This document shows positions 51,069-59,732 of a stretch of DNA of 64,000 nt, one piece after another. Every line of letters starts with the position of its first letter. Position 1 is the first letter of the stretch. This stretch comes from Mesorhizobium_L sp035547755. Its GTDB lineage: Bacteria; Pseudomonadota; Alphaproteobacteria; Rhizobiales; Rhizobiaceae. The translations under genes were made by a program, and so were the position numbers. The notes beneath the pieces were generated by a model that had not been told where the DNA came from, ran no database searches, and saw only the letters and a list, made by a program, of their open reading frames with translations. Where the stretch lies: positions 1-64,000 of the forward strand of contig DASZUG010000017.1 in assembly GCA_035547755.1 (NCBI GenBank). The letters run 5' to 3'.

Positions 51069-51204
51069 GACACCTCCGAATCATGGAGCCGAGATTTCGT
51101 CATGACTTAGTGCAGGAATACGGCAGGTCGAAGACTTGTCAGGAGAAGGAAGCGGAGTATTGTCGCCACTGCCCATTGCGGGTGGTGTGAAGGATTATGC
51201 CGAT

Positions 51205-51711
51205 ATGACGATTTCCATGTACGATGCTTCGGTCCCCGTCTTCCTGACGATGCTGAAGAGTCTTTCTCATTTTCTGACCAAGGGCGAGACCAACGCCGCG
51301 CAGCGAAAAATAGAACCTGCGGTTTTCCTCAATGACCGCCTCGCGCCTGATATGTTTCCGCTCACCAGGCAGGTGCAGATCGCGACCGATCATGCGAAAG
51401 GTGCGGTAGCGCGGCTGTCCGGAAAGCCTCCGCTTTCAATCGAGGACAACGAGACGAGTTTCACCGAACTCCACGCGCGCATCGAGCGGGTCTGCGGCTA
51501 TCTGAAGGAGTTCGAGCGCTCCGACATAGATGGTTCGGAGGCCCGCGAAATCGTCCTGAAGCTCGGCGGCAAGGATCTGGCCATGCCGGGCATGCAATAC
51601 CTTCTCCATTTCGCCGTGCCGAATTTTTATTTCCACGTCACGACGGCCTACGACATCCTGCGGCACAACGGCGTGCCGCTCGGAAAGGCCGATTTCTTCG
51701 GAAGGGAATGA
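51205..51711 (+). CDS. DUF1993-family protein
   Basis: 168 residues from ATG 51205 (AAGGA upstream, somewhat far). Begins MTISMYDASVPVFLTMLKSL and ends in the family tail LLHFAVPNFYFHVTTAYDIL, RHNGVPLGKADFFG. DUF1993 has a DinB-like four-helix fold and no established function. The open frame extends upstream to 51136 without conserved content. Confidence 0.88.
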   Translation: MTISMYDASVPVFLTMLKSLSHFLTKGETNAAQRKIEPAVFLNDRLAPDMFPLTRQVQIATDHAKGAVARLSGKPPLSIEDNETSFTELHARIERVCGYLKEFERSDIDGSEAREIVLKLGGKDLAMPGMQYLLHFAVPNFYFHVTTAYDILRHNGVPLGKADFFGRE

Positions 51712-51738
51712 AACGATCGCGGCTGCCGCCTGGAATCG

Positions 51739-51903
51739 TCAGCGCCAGGCGGCTTGACGCGCTACCCGCGGGAAATCGGCGGGCTTGATATCGATTTCAT
51801 TCCTATCGGCGGCCCTTATCGCGTTGAGAACGGCGAGGGCGGCGCGATAGCGGCCATGTTCGCGTGGCCGCGGGCGCGAAAACATTTCAGTGAAAAACCC
51901 CAT
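51739..51903 (-). CDS. Small basic protein of unknown function
   Basis: 54 residues from ATG 51903 with GGAG 7 bases upstream: MGFFTEMFSRPRPREHGRYR, then AALAVLNAIRAADRNEIDIK and a short basic end. Amphipathic helix with Arg-rich patch; composition fits a DUF1127-like small regulator but I cannot name a family. The next gene is ndk on the other strand. Confidence 0.5.
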   Translation of the reverse strand: MGFFTEMFSRPRPREHGRYRAALAVLNAIRAADRNEIDIKPADFPRVARQAAWR

Positions 51904-52126
51904 GGTCAGGCTCCGCTGCTTGACCTCCCTCCGGGTAATTAGCTGCGAAGCCCGATATATTGCAGTGCAGCATTTTGCATGGCTGCCATGCGCGGCGAAA
52001 GCCCGAATTTTCATCAGCCTGCCACATTCGGCGTGGTTCCAAGCCGAGAATCGTATGGCCCCTTCACAATCATCGGCCATCGGGTTATGCAGCCGACCAC
52101 CTCATTTCCTCCAAAAGGGATTTTCC

Positions 52127-52549
52127 ATGGCCATCGAGCGTACCTTTTCCATGATCAAGCCGGATGCGACCCGGCGTAACCTGACCGGCGCCGTCACCAA
52201 GATGCTGGAGGATGCCGGCCTTCGCGTCGTCGCCTCCCGCCGCGTCTGGATGAGCCGGCGCGAGGCGGAGGGCTTCTATGCCGTGCACAAGGGCCGGCCC
52301 TTCTTCGACGAACTCTGCGAATTCATGTCGTCCGGCCCGACCATCGTCCAGGTTCTGGAAGGCGAAAACGCCATAGCGAAGAATCGCGAGGTAATGGGCG
52401 CGACCAATCCTGCGAATGCGGACGAGGGAACCATAAGAAAGGCTTTCGCGCTTTCGATCGGCGAGAATTCGGTCCACGGCTCCGACGCTCCCGAAACCGC
52501 GGCTCAGGAAATCAAATACTGGTTCTCAGATACCGAGATCGTCGGGTAA
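52127..52549 (+). CDS. ndk: Nucleoside-diphosphate kinase
   Basis: 140 residues from ATG 52127 (MAIERTFSMIKPDATRRNLT). The catalytic histidine lies in ENSVHGSDAPETA (H117). Phosphorylates NDPs using a phospho-histidine. Terminated by a strong hairpin at 52575-52603 that overlaps the end of the facing gene. Confidence 0.98.
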   Translation: MAIERTFSMIKPDATRRNLTGAVTKMLEDAGLRVVASRRVWMSRREAEGFYAVHKGRPFFDELCEFMSSGPTIVQVLEGENAIAKNREVMGATNPANADEGTIRKAFALSIGENSVHGSDAPETAAQEIKYWFSDTEIVG

Positions 52550-52574
52550 CCACCCCCCAGGGACGAGCAAAAGG

Positions 52575-52603
52575 AAAAAGCCGGGCGCATCACCCGGCTT
52601 TTT
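52575..52603. terminator. Bidirectional terminator of ndk and the GGDEF-EAL gene
   Basis: Perfect 11-bp stem AAAAAGCCGGG (52575-52585) / CCCGGCTTTTT (52593-52603) with loop CGCATCA. The loop contains the stop codon (52590-52592) of the minus-strand gene, so its last four codons (KKAG) are encoded by the stem. Confidence 0.92.
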
Positions 52604-54848
52604 TCGTTTCAGTCAGCGCGACCGGCAACGATTCAGGCATTTCGGGCTTTGCCGAATGTTGATCGAGAAAGGCGTGGAAGGCATCGGAAGGAAGGGCGGG
52701 ACTGAAGAGGAAACCCTGGAACACATTGCAGCCGAAAAGCTGCAGGAAGATGCGCTGCTGATCGGTTTCGACGCATTCGGCGATGCTTTCCAGTTCAAGG
52801 GTGCGCGCCATCGCAAGAATGGTTTTCACCAATGTCCGGTCGCTTTCGCTGGATTGCAAATCGCTGACGAAATTTCCAGCGATCTTGATCGCATCGAAAG
52901 GCATTCTTTTCAGGTCCGAGAGCGAGAAATACCCTGTCCCGAAATTATCGAGGGCAAAACGCACGCCGAATTTGCGCATTTCGTGCATTTTACCGGCGAC
53001 CAGAGCGCGGTCCTTGGTCATCACGCGCTCGGTGATTTCCAGCATCAACGCGGAGGCATCGATCCCGTGTGCCACGAGCAGTTCGCTCAATTCCTGCATG
53101 AAATGGGAACTGAGAAGCGAGCGCGCGCTGATGTTCAGGGAGAGCCTGAGAAAAGCCGTGCGAGCGTCCCGCTGCCATGACGCCAGCGTCTCAATACCCT
53201 TGCGCAGAACGAGGCGATCGATGTCGTTTATCAAATCCGGCTGCTGGTCGAGCGGAAACTGCGCTGGCGAGATGATACCCAATTCCGGATGCCGCCAACG
53301 CAGAAGCGCTTCCGCCCCGTATATCTTGCCGGAGCGCCCGATCTGGGGCTGGAAATGGAGGTCGAGTCCACCCCGGGCGATCGTATCGCGCAGATCGTTG
53401 GAGAGCTTGATCTGCATTATTTCGGCCGCGATGGCTTGGGGATCGTAGGTCGCGACATTGTTTCGGCCATTGTTCTTGGCCCGGTACATCGCGATGTCGG
53501 CCCGTTTCAGAATTTCACTGGAATTGACCTCGCTGCCGTTGAAAACGACGGCGCCGATGCTGGCGGAGGCATCGTGCCTGACATGGCCGAACTGGAAATT
53601 GGGCCTGAGTGCTTGCAGGATGCGGTTCGCAATGTCGCCGGCGGCCCGATCCGCGTCCTCGCGTTTGCCAGGAATCCGCGCGATCAGAACGATGAACTCG
53701 TCGCCGCCGATGCGCGCGACGATCGTACCTTCCCGGATGCAATTAAGTATCCGTTGCGCGACCTGAACGAGATATTCGTCGCCGACGTGATGGCCCTGGC
53801 TGTCATTCAGCGTTTTGAAATTGTCGAGGTCGATGAAAAGAAGGGCTCCGAATTCTCCGTCGTTCCGCCTCGCGGAGAAAGCGTCTTCCAGCCGGGTCAG
53901 CAACGCCCGCCGGTTCAGCAATCCGGTCAGGGAATCATAGAAGGCGAGTTTCTCGATCTTCATCTCCTGGCCCTTGCGCACGGAGATATCGTACATGTAG
54001 CCATGCCAGCAAACCGTCGCGCCGGATCGCTCCGGAGCAGCGGTTATGTGGATCCATTTCTCCTTTCCCGACGGCTCCCTGTATCTGTATTCGCATTCCC
54101 ATCGACGGAGCGCCTTCGCCGCCTCGGCAAAGGACTTGAAATATCCGTGCTGGTCTTCCTGATGGATATTGGCATGGAACAGATTCGGCTGCGCGCGCAC
54201 CGCAGAGGCACTCAAACCGCAAAGCTGTTCGAAGGCCGGGCTGAGGTGGGAAATGACGAGGCGTCCGGCATCGTCGGAAACGCACTGGAAAACAGCGCCC
54301 GGCAGTGCGCCGGTGAGCTTGCTGAATAATTCCTCCAGTTCCAGACGCTTGACGGTTTCGGTGACCTCGCGGACCGAGCCTTCATAGTAAAGCGGCTGCC
54401 TTGTCCTCGGATCGCGCACCAGCCGTGCCGATTCCGTCACCCAGATCCGCTCGCGCGTTTTGTGCCGATAGACTTCGGAAATGAAGTCTTCGACGGCATG
54501 CTTGCTGTCGAGAATCGCACGGAACTCGGCCCTCCTTCCTGGCACGACATACCATTCGTCTCCGATATTTCGGGCCATGGAGAGCATGTCTGCTTCGATT
54601 TCGTAGCCGTTGAGTTTCACGAATGATGGATTCGCGAAAATCAGGCTTCCTTCCATCGACGTGCGATATATGCCTTCGTGGAGATTATCGATCAGGGCGC
54701 GGCTATTCTCCTGTTCGCCCTGCGAGCGGAGGAAAAGCTTGCGATAGCGAAGCGTTGCGCAGCCCAGAATTACCGGAACAGCCAGCCCGGAAATGGCTGC
54801 AACGACTGCTCCGGCGGGGCCGAAAAACTGTACCGGGCCGAAATCCAT
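52590..54848 (-). CDS. Membrane-anchored PAS-PAS-GGDEF-EAL protein
   Basis: 752 residues: one membrane helix (about 10-32), PAS with PAC (about 48-168), second PAS (about 175-292), GGDEF domain with intact GGDEF at 381-385, EAL domain with EAL at 513-515. The inhibitory RxxD site before GGDEF is not present (R-E-G-T at 372-375). In the EAL domain K655, E691 and Q711 are present, but the metal motif is DNFGTGY (634-640) instead of DDFGTGY and KIDRS is KIAGN. So cyclase activity is plausible and phosphodiesterase activity may be weakened. Sensor ligand unknown. Confidence 0.94.
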   Translation of the reverse strand: MDFGPVQFFGPAGAVVAAISGLAVPVILGCATLRYRKLFLRSQGEQENSRALIDNLHEGIYRTSMEGSLIFANPSFVKLNGYEIEADMLSMARNIGDEWYVVPGRRAEFRAILDSKHAVEDFISEVYRHKTRERIWVTESARLVRDPRTRQPLYYEGSVREVTETVKRLELEELFSKLTGALPGAVFQCVSDDAGRLVISHLSPAFEQLCGLSASAVRAQPNLFHANIHQEDQHGYFKSFAEAAKALRRWECEYRYREPSGKEKWIHITAAPERSGATVCWHGYMYDISVRKGQEMKIEKLAFYDSLTGLLNRRALLTRLEDAFSARRNDGEFGALLFIDLDNFKTLNDSQGHHVGDEYLVQVAQRILNCIREGTIVARIGGDEFIVLIARIPGKREDADRAAGDIANRILQALRPNFQFGHVRHDASASIGAVVFNGSEVNSSEILKRADIAMYRAKNNGRNNVATYDPQAIAAEIMQIKLSNDLRDTIARGGLDLHFQPQIGRSGKIYGAEALLRWRHPELGIISPAQFPLDQQPDLINDIDRLVLRKGIETLASWQRDARTAFLRLSLNISARSLLSSHFMQELSELLVAHGIDASALMLEITERVMTKDRALVAGKMHEMRKFGVRFALDNFGTGYFSLSDLKRMPFDAIKIAGNFVSDLQSSESDRTLVKTILAMARTLELESIAECVETDQQRIFLQLFGCNVFQGFLFSPALPSDAFHAFLDQHSAKPEMPESLPVALTETKKAG

Positions 54849-54966
54849 GCGTGAAAGAACCCTCTAGCCGCTGGCAACCTAACGTGAGGGTGTTTCCAGA
54901 GAATAAACGGCGTTTAATTCTTTCTAGCAATTGCGGGCTGCGGACTAACAAATGCAATGTGAGGTG

Positions 54967-54982
54967 ATCGAATGTATTCGAT
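54967..54982. promoter_or_regulatory. Palindrome upstream of the GGDEF-EAL gene
   Basis: ATCGAAT-GT-ATTCGAT, a perfect 7+7 inverted repeat, lies 119 bases upstream of the ATG at 54848 in the 278-base gap to moaE. The size and symmetry fit a dimeric regulator site. No regulator is identified. Confidence 0.35.
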
Positions 54983-55126
54983 ATTGCACACGAAGGGTTT
55001 GCGGAAGTCGTTCCTATCAATATCAGCTACTTTAACTGGCAGAAAGTCGTGGGTCCCGAACGGAGGCATAAGTTTCCGGCGCCATATCCGTCCAAATGTC
55101 CCATTTCGAAATTGCGGGCGAACTGC

Positions 55127-55603
55127 TCAGGCCGACATGCTCCAGCGGCCCGTCAGATCGGCATCGCTTTCCTTCGCTTCGACCCATCCACCATCGGTTC
55201 CGTCGGCAAGGCGCCGCTTCTTCCAGAATGGCGCTTCCGTTTTCAGGAAATCCATAACGAAACTGGCTGCTTCGAATGCCGCTTGGCGATGCTCCGCCGC
55301 AGCGGCTACCAGGACGATGTTTTCACCCGGCCTGATCATACCGTGACGGTGGATGACGGTCAGGCCCGTCAACGGCCAACGCGCCATCGCTTCCGTCGTG
55401 ATCCTGCTGATCTCCGCTTCGGCCATCCCCGGATAATATTCGAGTTCGAGAGCGGCAAGCGCGCCTTGCTCGTCGCGGCAAAGGCCGGTGAAAGTGACGA
55501 CGGCGCCGACATCCAGCCGTTCCCGCGTCAGCCGCTCCGCTTCGCGCGCAAGGTCGAAATCCTCTTTCTGGATTCGGATGGAAGGCTGAACGTGACGGCC
55601 CAT
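55127..55603 (-). CDS. moaE: Molybdopterin synthase catalytic subunit
   Basis: 158 residues. VGAVVTFTGLCRDEQGALAA, ELEYYPGMAEAEI, VIHRHGMIRPGENIVLVAAA and FLKTEAPFWKKRRLADGT, with the active-site lysines in the last block. With MoaD thiocarboxylate it converts precursor Z to molybdopterin. Follows moaD after one base. Confidence 0.97.
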   Translation of the reverse strand: MGRHVQPSIRIQKEDFDLAREAERLTRERLDVGAVVTFTGLCRDEQGALAALELEYYPGMAEAEISRITTEAMARWPLTGLTVIHRHGMIRPGENIVLVAAAAEHRQAAFEAASFVMDFLKTEAPFWKKRRLADGTDGGWVEAKESDADLTGRWSMSA

Positions 55604-55604
55604 C

Positions 55605-55868
55605 TCAGCCGCCCGTCATTGGAGGAAAGAGCGCGATTTCCCGTGCGCCGGCAAGTCTTGCGCCATGCTCCGTGTGCTCGCGGTCGAGAGCGACGCGGAT
55701 GACCTCTTCATGGGCGAGGGCGGAAGCATATTCCTCGCCGCGTCCTTTCAGCCAATGGAGAAGGTCGCGCACCGTTTCGACATCGGCCGGCAGCGCGATT
55801 TCCTCTTCCGGAACCCCGATTCTCTCGCGCACCCAGGCGAAATAGATGAGTTTGGTCATGGCGCTCAT
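55605..55868 (-). CDS. moaD: Molybdopterin synthase sulfur-carrier subunit
   Basis: 87 residues from the ATG at 55868, which overlaps the pgsA stop as ATGA; the ATG at 55859 (MTKLIYFAWVRERIG) matches the usual family N-terminus and may be the real start. Ubiquitin-like fold ending in FPPMTGG, the terminal GG that carries the thiocarboxylate. Confidence 0.94.
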   Translation of the reverse strand: MSAMTKLIYFAWVRERIGVPEEEIALPADVETVRDLLHWLKGRGEEYASALAHEEVIRVALDREHTEHGARLAGAREIALFPPMTGG

Positions 55869-56488
55869 TCATCGATCACATGTTTCAGTCCGGCGCGGAA
55901 ATAGTCATAGCCGGTATAGAGCGTCAGCAGCGCCGCAATCCACAGAAGCGTGATCCCGATCGCGATCGTATGGGGCAGGACTTTTTCCCCTGCCGGGCCG
56001 GCGAGCAGGAAGCCGATGGCCAGCATCTGCACCGTCGTCTTCCACTTGGCCAACCGTGTCACCGGAACCGAAACCTTCAGTCCGGCGAGATATTCCCGAA
56101 GGCCAGAGACGAGGATTTCACGGCACAAGATGATGATTGCCGCCCAAAGCGTCCATCCGGCGATCGTCTTTTCCGAATCCGCGGCCAGCAGAAGAAGGCA
56201 GGTCGCGACCAGAAGCTTGTCGGCGATCGGATCGAGCATGCGCCCTATATTGGACGTCTGTTTCCATATGCGCGCGAGATAGCCATCGAGGAAATCCGTT
56301 ATGCTGGCAAAGACGAAGATCACGACCGCCGTCCAGCGGGCGGTCTCGCTCGATGCCAGCCTTCCCTCCGCGAAGAAGCAAAGGCAGACCAGGACGACCG
56401 CGACGATGCGGCCATAGGTCAGAATGTTAGGCAGGTTGAAGGCCGGTCTACGCAAAATGTTGCCGCGAGGTGTGTCCTGAACAGTCAA
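55865..56488 (-). CDS. pgsA: CDP-diacylglycerol-glycerol-3-phosphate 3-phosphatidyltransferase
   Basis: 207 residues with several membrane helices. CDP-alcohol phosphatidyltransferase motif DG-xx-AR-x8-G-xxx-D-xxx-D at residues 68-90 (DGYLARIWKQTSNIGRMLD), with D86 and D90. N-terminal FNLPNILTYGRI is typical of PgsA. First committed step to phosphatidylglycerol. Between uvrC (66-base gap) and moaD (overlap). Confidence 0.95.
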   Translation of the reverse strand: MTVQDTPRGNILRRPAFNLPNILTYGRIVAVVLVCLCFFAEGRLASSETARWTAVVIFVFASITDFLDGYLARIWKQTSNIGRMLDPIADKLLVATCLLLLAADSEKTIAGWTLWAAIIILCREILVSGLREYLAGLKVSVPVTRLAKWKTTVQMLAIGFLLAGPAGEKVLPHTIAIGITLLWIAALLTLYTGYDYFRAGLKHVIDE

Positions 56489-56554
56489 TCAGATTTCTCC
56501 CTCTCGGGTCAACATTGCGCCGACAGTGTCTCACTTTGTTACTAGCAGTCGCAA

Positions 56555-58621
56555 TCAGCCTTTTTCATGAAAATGGCCATAAATCTGTCGCGCAATCGAC
56601 TCCGATATTCCGGACACCGCCATCAGATCGCCAATTGCCGCCCGGCTGACCGCTTTCGCGGTTCCGAAATGATGGAGAAGCGCGCGTTTGCGGCCGGGTC
56701 CGATACCGATGATCTCGTCGAGAGGGTTCCTCACCATTTCCTTCTTGCGCCGGGCGCGATGGGAGCCGATCGCAAACCGGTGCGCCTCGTCACGCAGGCG
56801 CTGGATAAAATAGAGTACCGGGTCGCGCACGGGCAGGGAGAAGCTTTCGCGGCCTTCGATGAAGAAGCGTTCGCGGCCAGCCTCGCGATCCATCCCCTTG
56901 GCGACGCCTATTGCGGTGACGAAATCGGTGATGCCGAGGTTCTCAAGGATCGTGCGGACCGCCGAAAGTTGCCCCTTGCCGCCATCGATCAGGATCACGT
57001 CCGGCCATGCCGGGAAGGTATCTGTGGGTGCGGGATTGTCGTCGTCCTCTTCTTCCGCCGCCATAGTGGCGCCGGGCAATCCTTCTTCCTTGAGAAGGCG
57101 CGAGAAGCGCCGCTCCATGACTTCGCGCATCATGCCGAAATCATCTCCCGGCGTGATCGCTTCGGAGCGGATGTTGAACTTGCGGTACTGGTTCTTCACG
57201 AATCCGTCGGCGCCCGCCACGATCATCGCGCCGACCGCATTGGCGCCCATAATGTGCGAATTGTCGTAGACTTCGATGCGCCTGGGCACTCTCTCGAGAT
57301 TGAAGGTTTCGGCGAAGCCCTTGAGCAGCCTTGCCTGCGAGGAGGTCTCTGCCAGCCGTCGTCCGAGCGCTTCGCGCGCATTCTGTAGCGCGTGGTCGGT
57401 AAGGTCCTTCTTTTCCCCCCGCTGGGGAACGGAAACGGAAATCTTCCTGCCCGAACGGATCGAAAACGCCTCCGCGAGCAGATCCTGGTCCTCCACAGCG
57501 GTGGAGAGCAGGATCGATTTCGGCACTGGGCGATCGTCGTAAAACTGCGCGAGGAAGGCGCCGAGCACTTCCGCGGGCTCGATCGAAGGGTCGGCCTTCG
57601 GGAAATAGGCCTTGTTTCCCCAATTCTGGCCGGTGCGGAAGAAGAAAACCTCGATGCAGGTCTGTCCACCTTCCTGGTGGATAGCGAAGACATCGGCCTC
57701 TTCGGTGGATTGCGGGTTGATGCCCTGATGAGACTGCACATGCGACAGCGCCGCCAGTCTGTCGCGGAAAATCGCGGCGCGCTCGAAATCAAGCGAATCG
57801 GACGCGTCCTGCATCGAATGCGCCATCTCCGCCTTCACCTTCTGGCTGCGCCCGGACAGGAAGTTCTTCGCCTCCTTCACCAGCATCAGATAGCCGGCTT
57901 CGTCGATTTCTCCCGTGCAGGGGCCAGAGCAGCGCTTGATCTGGTAGAGCAGGCAGGGCCGCGTACGGGTTTCAAAGACCGAATCGGTGCAACTCCTGAG
58001 CAGGAAAGCCTTTTGCAGCGCGTTGATCGTCCGTCCGACGGCGCCGGCCGAGGCGAAAGGACCGAAATAATCCCCTTTGCGCGAGTGAGCGCCGCGATGC
58101 TTGAAAATGCCGGGGGCTGCGTGGTCGCCGGTGATCAGGATATAGGGAAACGACTTGTCGTCCCGCATGAGAACGTTGAAGCGTGGCCGCAACCTCTTGA
58201 TGAGATTGGCTTCGAGAAGCAGTGCCTCGGTTTCCGTGCGGGTGACGACGAATTCCATGGCCGCAGTCTGGGCCACCATGCGGCCGATTCGATTGGTATG
58301 ATATCTGCCCTGCGCATAGTTGGTGACGCGCTTCTTGAGACTCCGAGCCTTGCCGACATAGAGCACGTCGCCGCCGGTATTTATCATCCGATAGACGCCG
58401 GGAGCATTCGGCAAGCGCTTCACCAGCGCCTGGATGAGTTCGGCGCCATGCAGACCCGCGGTTTCACCGTCGCCGCTGCCCCACGCGATGCCGTGGTCTC
58501 GCATGACGGCGCCGTCGTTTTGCGCAGCAGGAGAGGTCTCGGGGGCATGAGCATGCGATGCCGGCGTAGGGTCCAGCTGCTCGTCCATGTCGCTCATATC
58601 CGCCCGCGCCGCGCTGTTCAT
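56555..58621 (-). CDS. uvrC: Excinuclease ABC subunit C
   Basis: 688 residues. GIY-YIG nuclease at about 73-150 (LPNAPGVYRMINTGGDVLYV), cysteine-rich RPCLLYQIKRCSGPCTG, UVR motif about 255-295, RNase H-like nuclease domain with EVYDNSHIMGANAVGAMIV and ILIDGGKGQL, and C-terminal HhH pair (IIGIGPGRKRALLHHFG). Has an N-terminal extension of about 60 residues before GIY-YIG, usual in Rhizobiales. ATG overlaps the SDR stop (ATGA). Confidence 0.96.
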   Translation of the reverse strand: MNSAARADMSDMDEQLDPTPASHAHAPETSPAAQNDGAVMRDHGIAWGSGDGETAGLHGAELIQALVKRLPNAPGVYRMINTGGDVLYVGKARSLKKRVTNYAQGRYHTNRIGRMVAQTAAMEFVVTRTETEALLLEANLIKRLRPRFNVLMRDDKSFPYILITGDHAAPGIFKHRGAHSRKGDYFGPFASAGAVGRTINALQKAFLLRSCTDSVFETRTRPCLLYQIKRCSGPCTGEIDEAGYLMLVKEAKNFLSGRSQKVKAEMAHSMQDASDSLDFERAAIFRDRLAALSHVQSHQGINPQSTEEADVFAIHQEGGQTCIEVFFFRTGQNWGNKAYFPKADPSIEPAEVLGAFLAQFYDDRPVPKSILLSTAVEDQDLLAEAFSIRSGRKISVSVPQRGEKKDLTDHALQNAREALGRRLAETSSQARLLKGFAETFNLERVPRRIEVYDNSHIMGANAVGAMIVAGADGFVKNQYRKFNIRSEAITPGDDFGMMREVMERRFSRLLKEEGLPGATMAAEEEDDDNPAPTDTFPAWPDVILIDGGKGQLSAVRTILENLGITDFVTAIGVAKGMDREAGRERFFIEGRESFSLPVRDPVLYFIQRLRDEAHRFAIGSHRARRKKEMVRNPLDEIIGIGPGRKRALLHHFGTAKAVSRAAIGDLMAVSGISESIARQIYGHFHEKG

Positions 58622-59382
58622 TCCCTCATTCCCATAATATCCGGTGTTTTCCAGGCAAGATGCTGACCACCGTCGAGAGCGATCATCTGGCCCGTCACCG
58701 ACGCGGCATTCCAGAGATAGGCGATCGTCGCGCCGAATTCGGAGAGATCGGCCGCCCGCTCCAGGATGACTCCTTTCACCTGAGCGTCGAAATCGGTCTT
58801 GCTCTGCCGCTCACCCAACAATGTAGGCCCGGGTCCGATGGCGTTCACCCTGATTCTCGGAGCCAAGGCCTGCGCCATGGTTTGTGTTGCCGTCCAAAGC
58901 GTGGATTTCGATAATGTATAGGTAAAGAACCGCGGGGTCAGTTTCCAGACGCGCTGGTCGATCATGTTGACAATCAGCCCGCTGGACGACGCGGGGAGCG
59001 CTTGCGCGAAAAGCCGTGAAAGCAGGACGGGGGCCTTCACATGGACGGCGAAATGCTCCTCCCACATATCCCAATCGAAACTTTGCAATTCATCTTCGCC
59101 GAAGATCGAGGCGTTGTTGACGAGAAGATCGATGGGCCCGAGACGGTCGACAACTTGCTCGAACATGTCCTGAATTTCTTGCGGATGGGTCAGATCGGCT
59201 TCGAAAACATCCGCGCGGCCGCCATGATCGCGGATCTTCGCTGCGAGCGCTTCGGCATCGGTTCGTGAGGAGCGGCAGTGGATCGCGACGGTGAATCCCC
59301 GCCGCGCCAGGTCGGCGGCAGTGGCGCGTCCTATTCGTTTGGCACCACCAGTGACCAGGGCCGTCTTGTAAGTCGCAGACAT
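58618..59382 (-). CDS. SDR-family protein, pteridine-reductase-like
   Basis: 254 residues. The motif TGGAKRIG (11-18) has Arg in place of the usual loop residue, as in PTR1/FolM, NNAS at 89-92, and the active site D142-Y155-K159 (VNMIDQRVW, YTLSK), with Asp replacing the catalytic Ser as in pteridine reductases. H35-R37 (IHCRSS) fits NADP. It heads the operon with uvrC, pgsA, moaD and moaE. A pterin substrate is a hypothesis. Confidence 0.85.
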   Translation of the reverse strand: MSATYKTALVTGGAKRIGRATAADLARRGFTVAIHCRSSRTDAEALAAKIRDHGGRADVFEADLTHPQEIQDMFEQVVDRLGPIDLLVNNASIFGEDELQSFDWDMWEEHFAVHVKAPVLLSRLFAQALPASSSGLIVNMIDQRVWKLTPRFFTYTLSKSTLWTATQTMAQALAPRIRVNAIGPGPTLLGERQSKTDFDAQVKGVILERAADLSEFGATIAYLWNAASVTGQMIALDGGQHLAWKTPDIMGMRE

Positions 59383-59732
59383 CGGCTCCCTCTATGTCAA
59401 TCCGTACAGTCACAATATAAGGGCCGCATTCAAAAGGCACCTCGCGCGAGAAGTTTGACTGGTAGCCACAGCAAGGGCAAATCGGAAATTTCCGCCTTTT
59501 GGACTTGAATAAAATCAAACGTTTGGTAATCTTCGTTAATAGATGTTGCGGAATTGCAACGTCAAGATTCTGCCTCAAGGCTGCCTGTAAATCACCCCAA
59601 TTTTGGTGTGGTTCGGCCGCATTTGCTCATCAGATTCCACTTTGTCTGGCGACCCGCCGTGTCCTCCCCTGGCGGTTGGGGTGCCTAAATTGTTCGAAAG
59701 CGCATCGCCGGCTTTCGCAAGGAGTGAGTGGA
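59383..59732. other. Divergent intergenic region before the outer-membrane protein gene
   Basis: 350 bases, AT-richer between 59480 and 59560. It holds an inverted repeat GTTGC-N6-GCAAC at 59545-59560 and no convincing gene. It must contain the promoters of the SDR operon (minus) and the porin-like gene (plus); clear -35/-10 pairs were not resolved. Confidence 0.5.

Noticed and set aside
57392..58666. Open frame of 424 codons antisense to uvrC
   Set aside because: Shadow of uvrC; no start context or motif.
59400..59578. Minus-strand frame with a zinc-ribbon-like CPCCGY start upstream of the SDR
   Set aside because: Runs out of frame into the SDR coding region, only one further cysteine, no ribosome-binding site; treated as chance.
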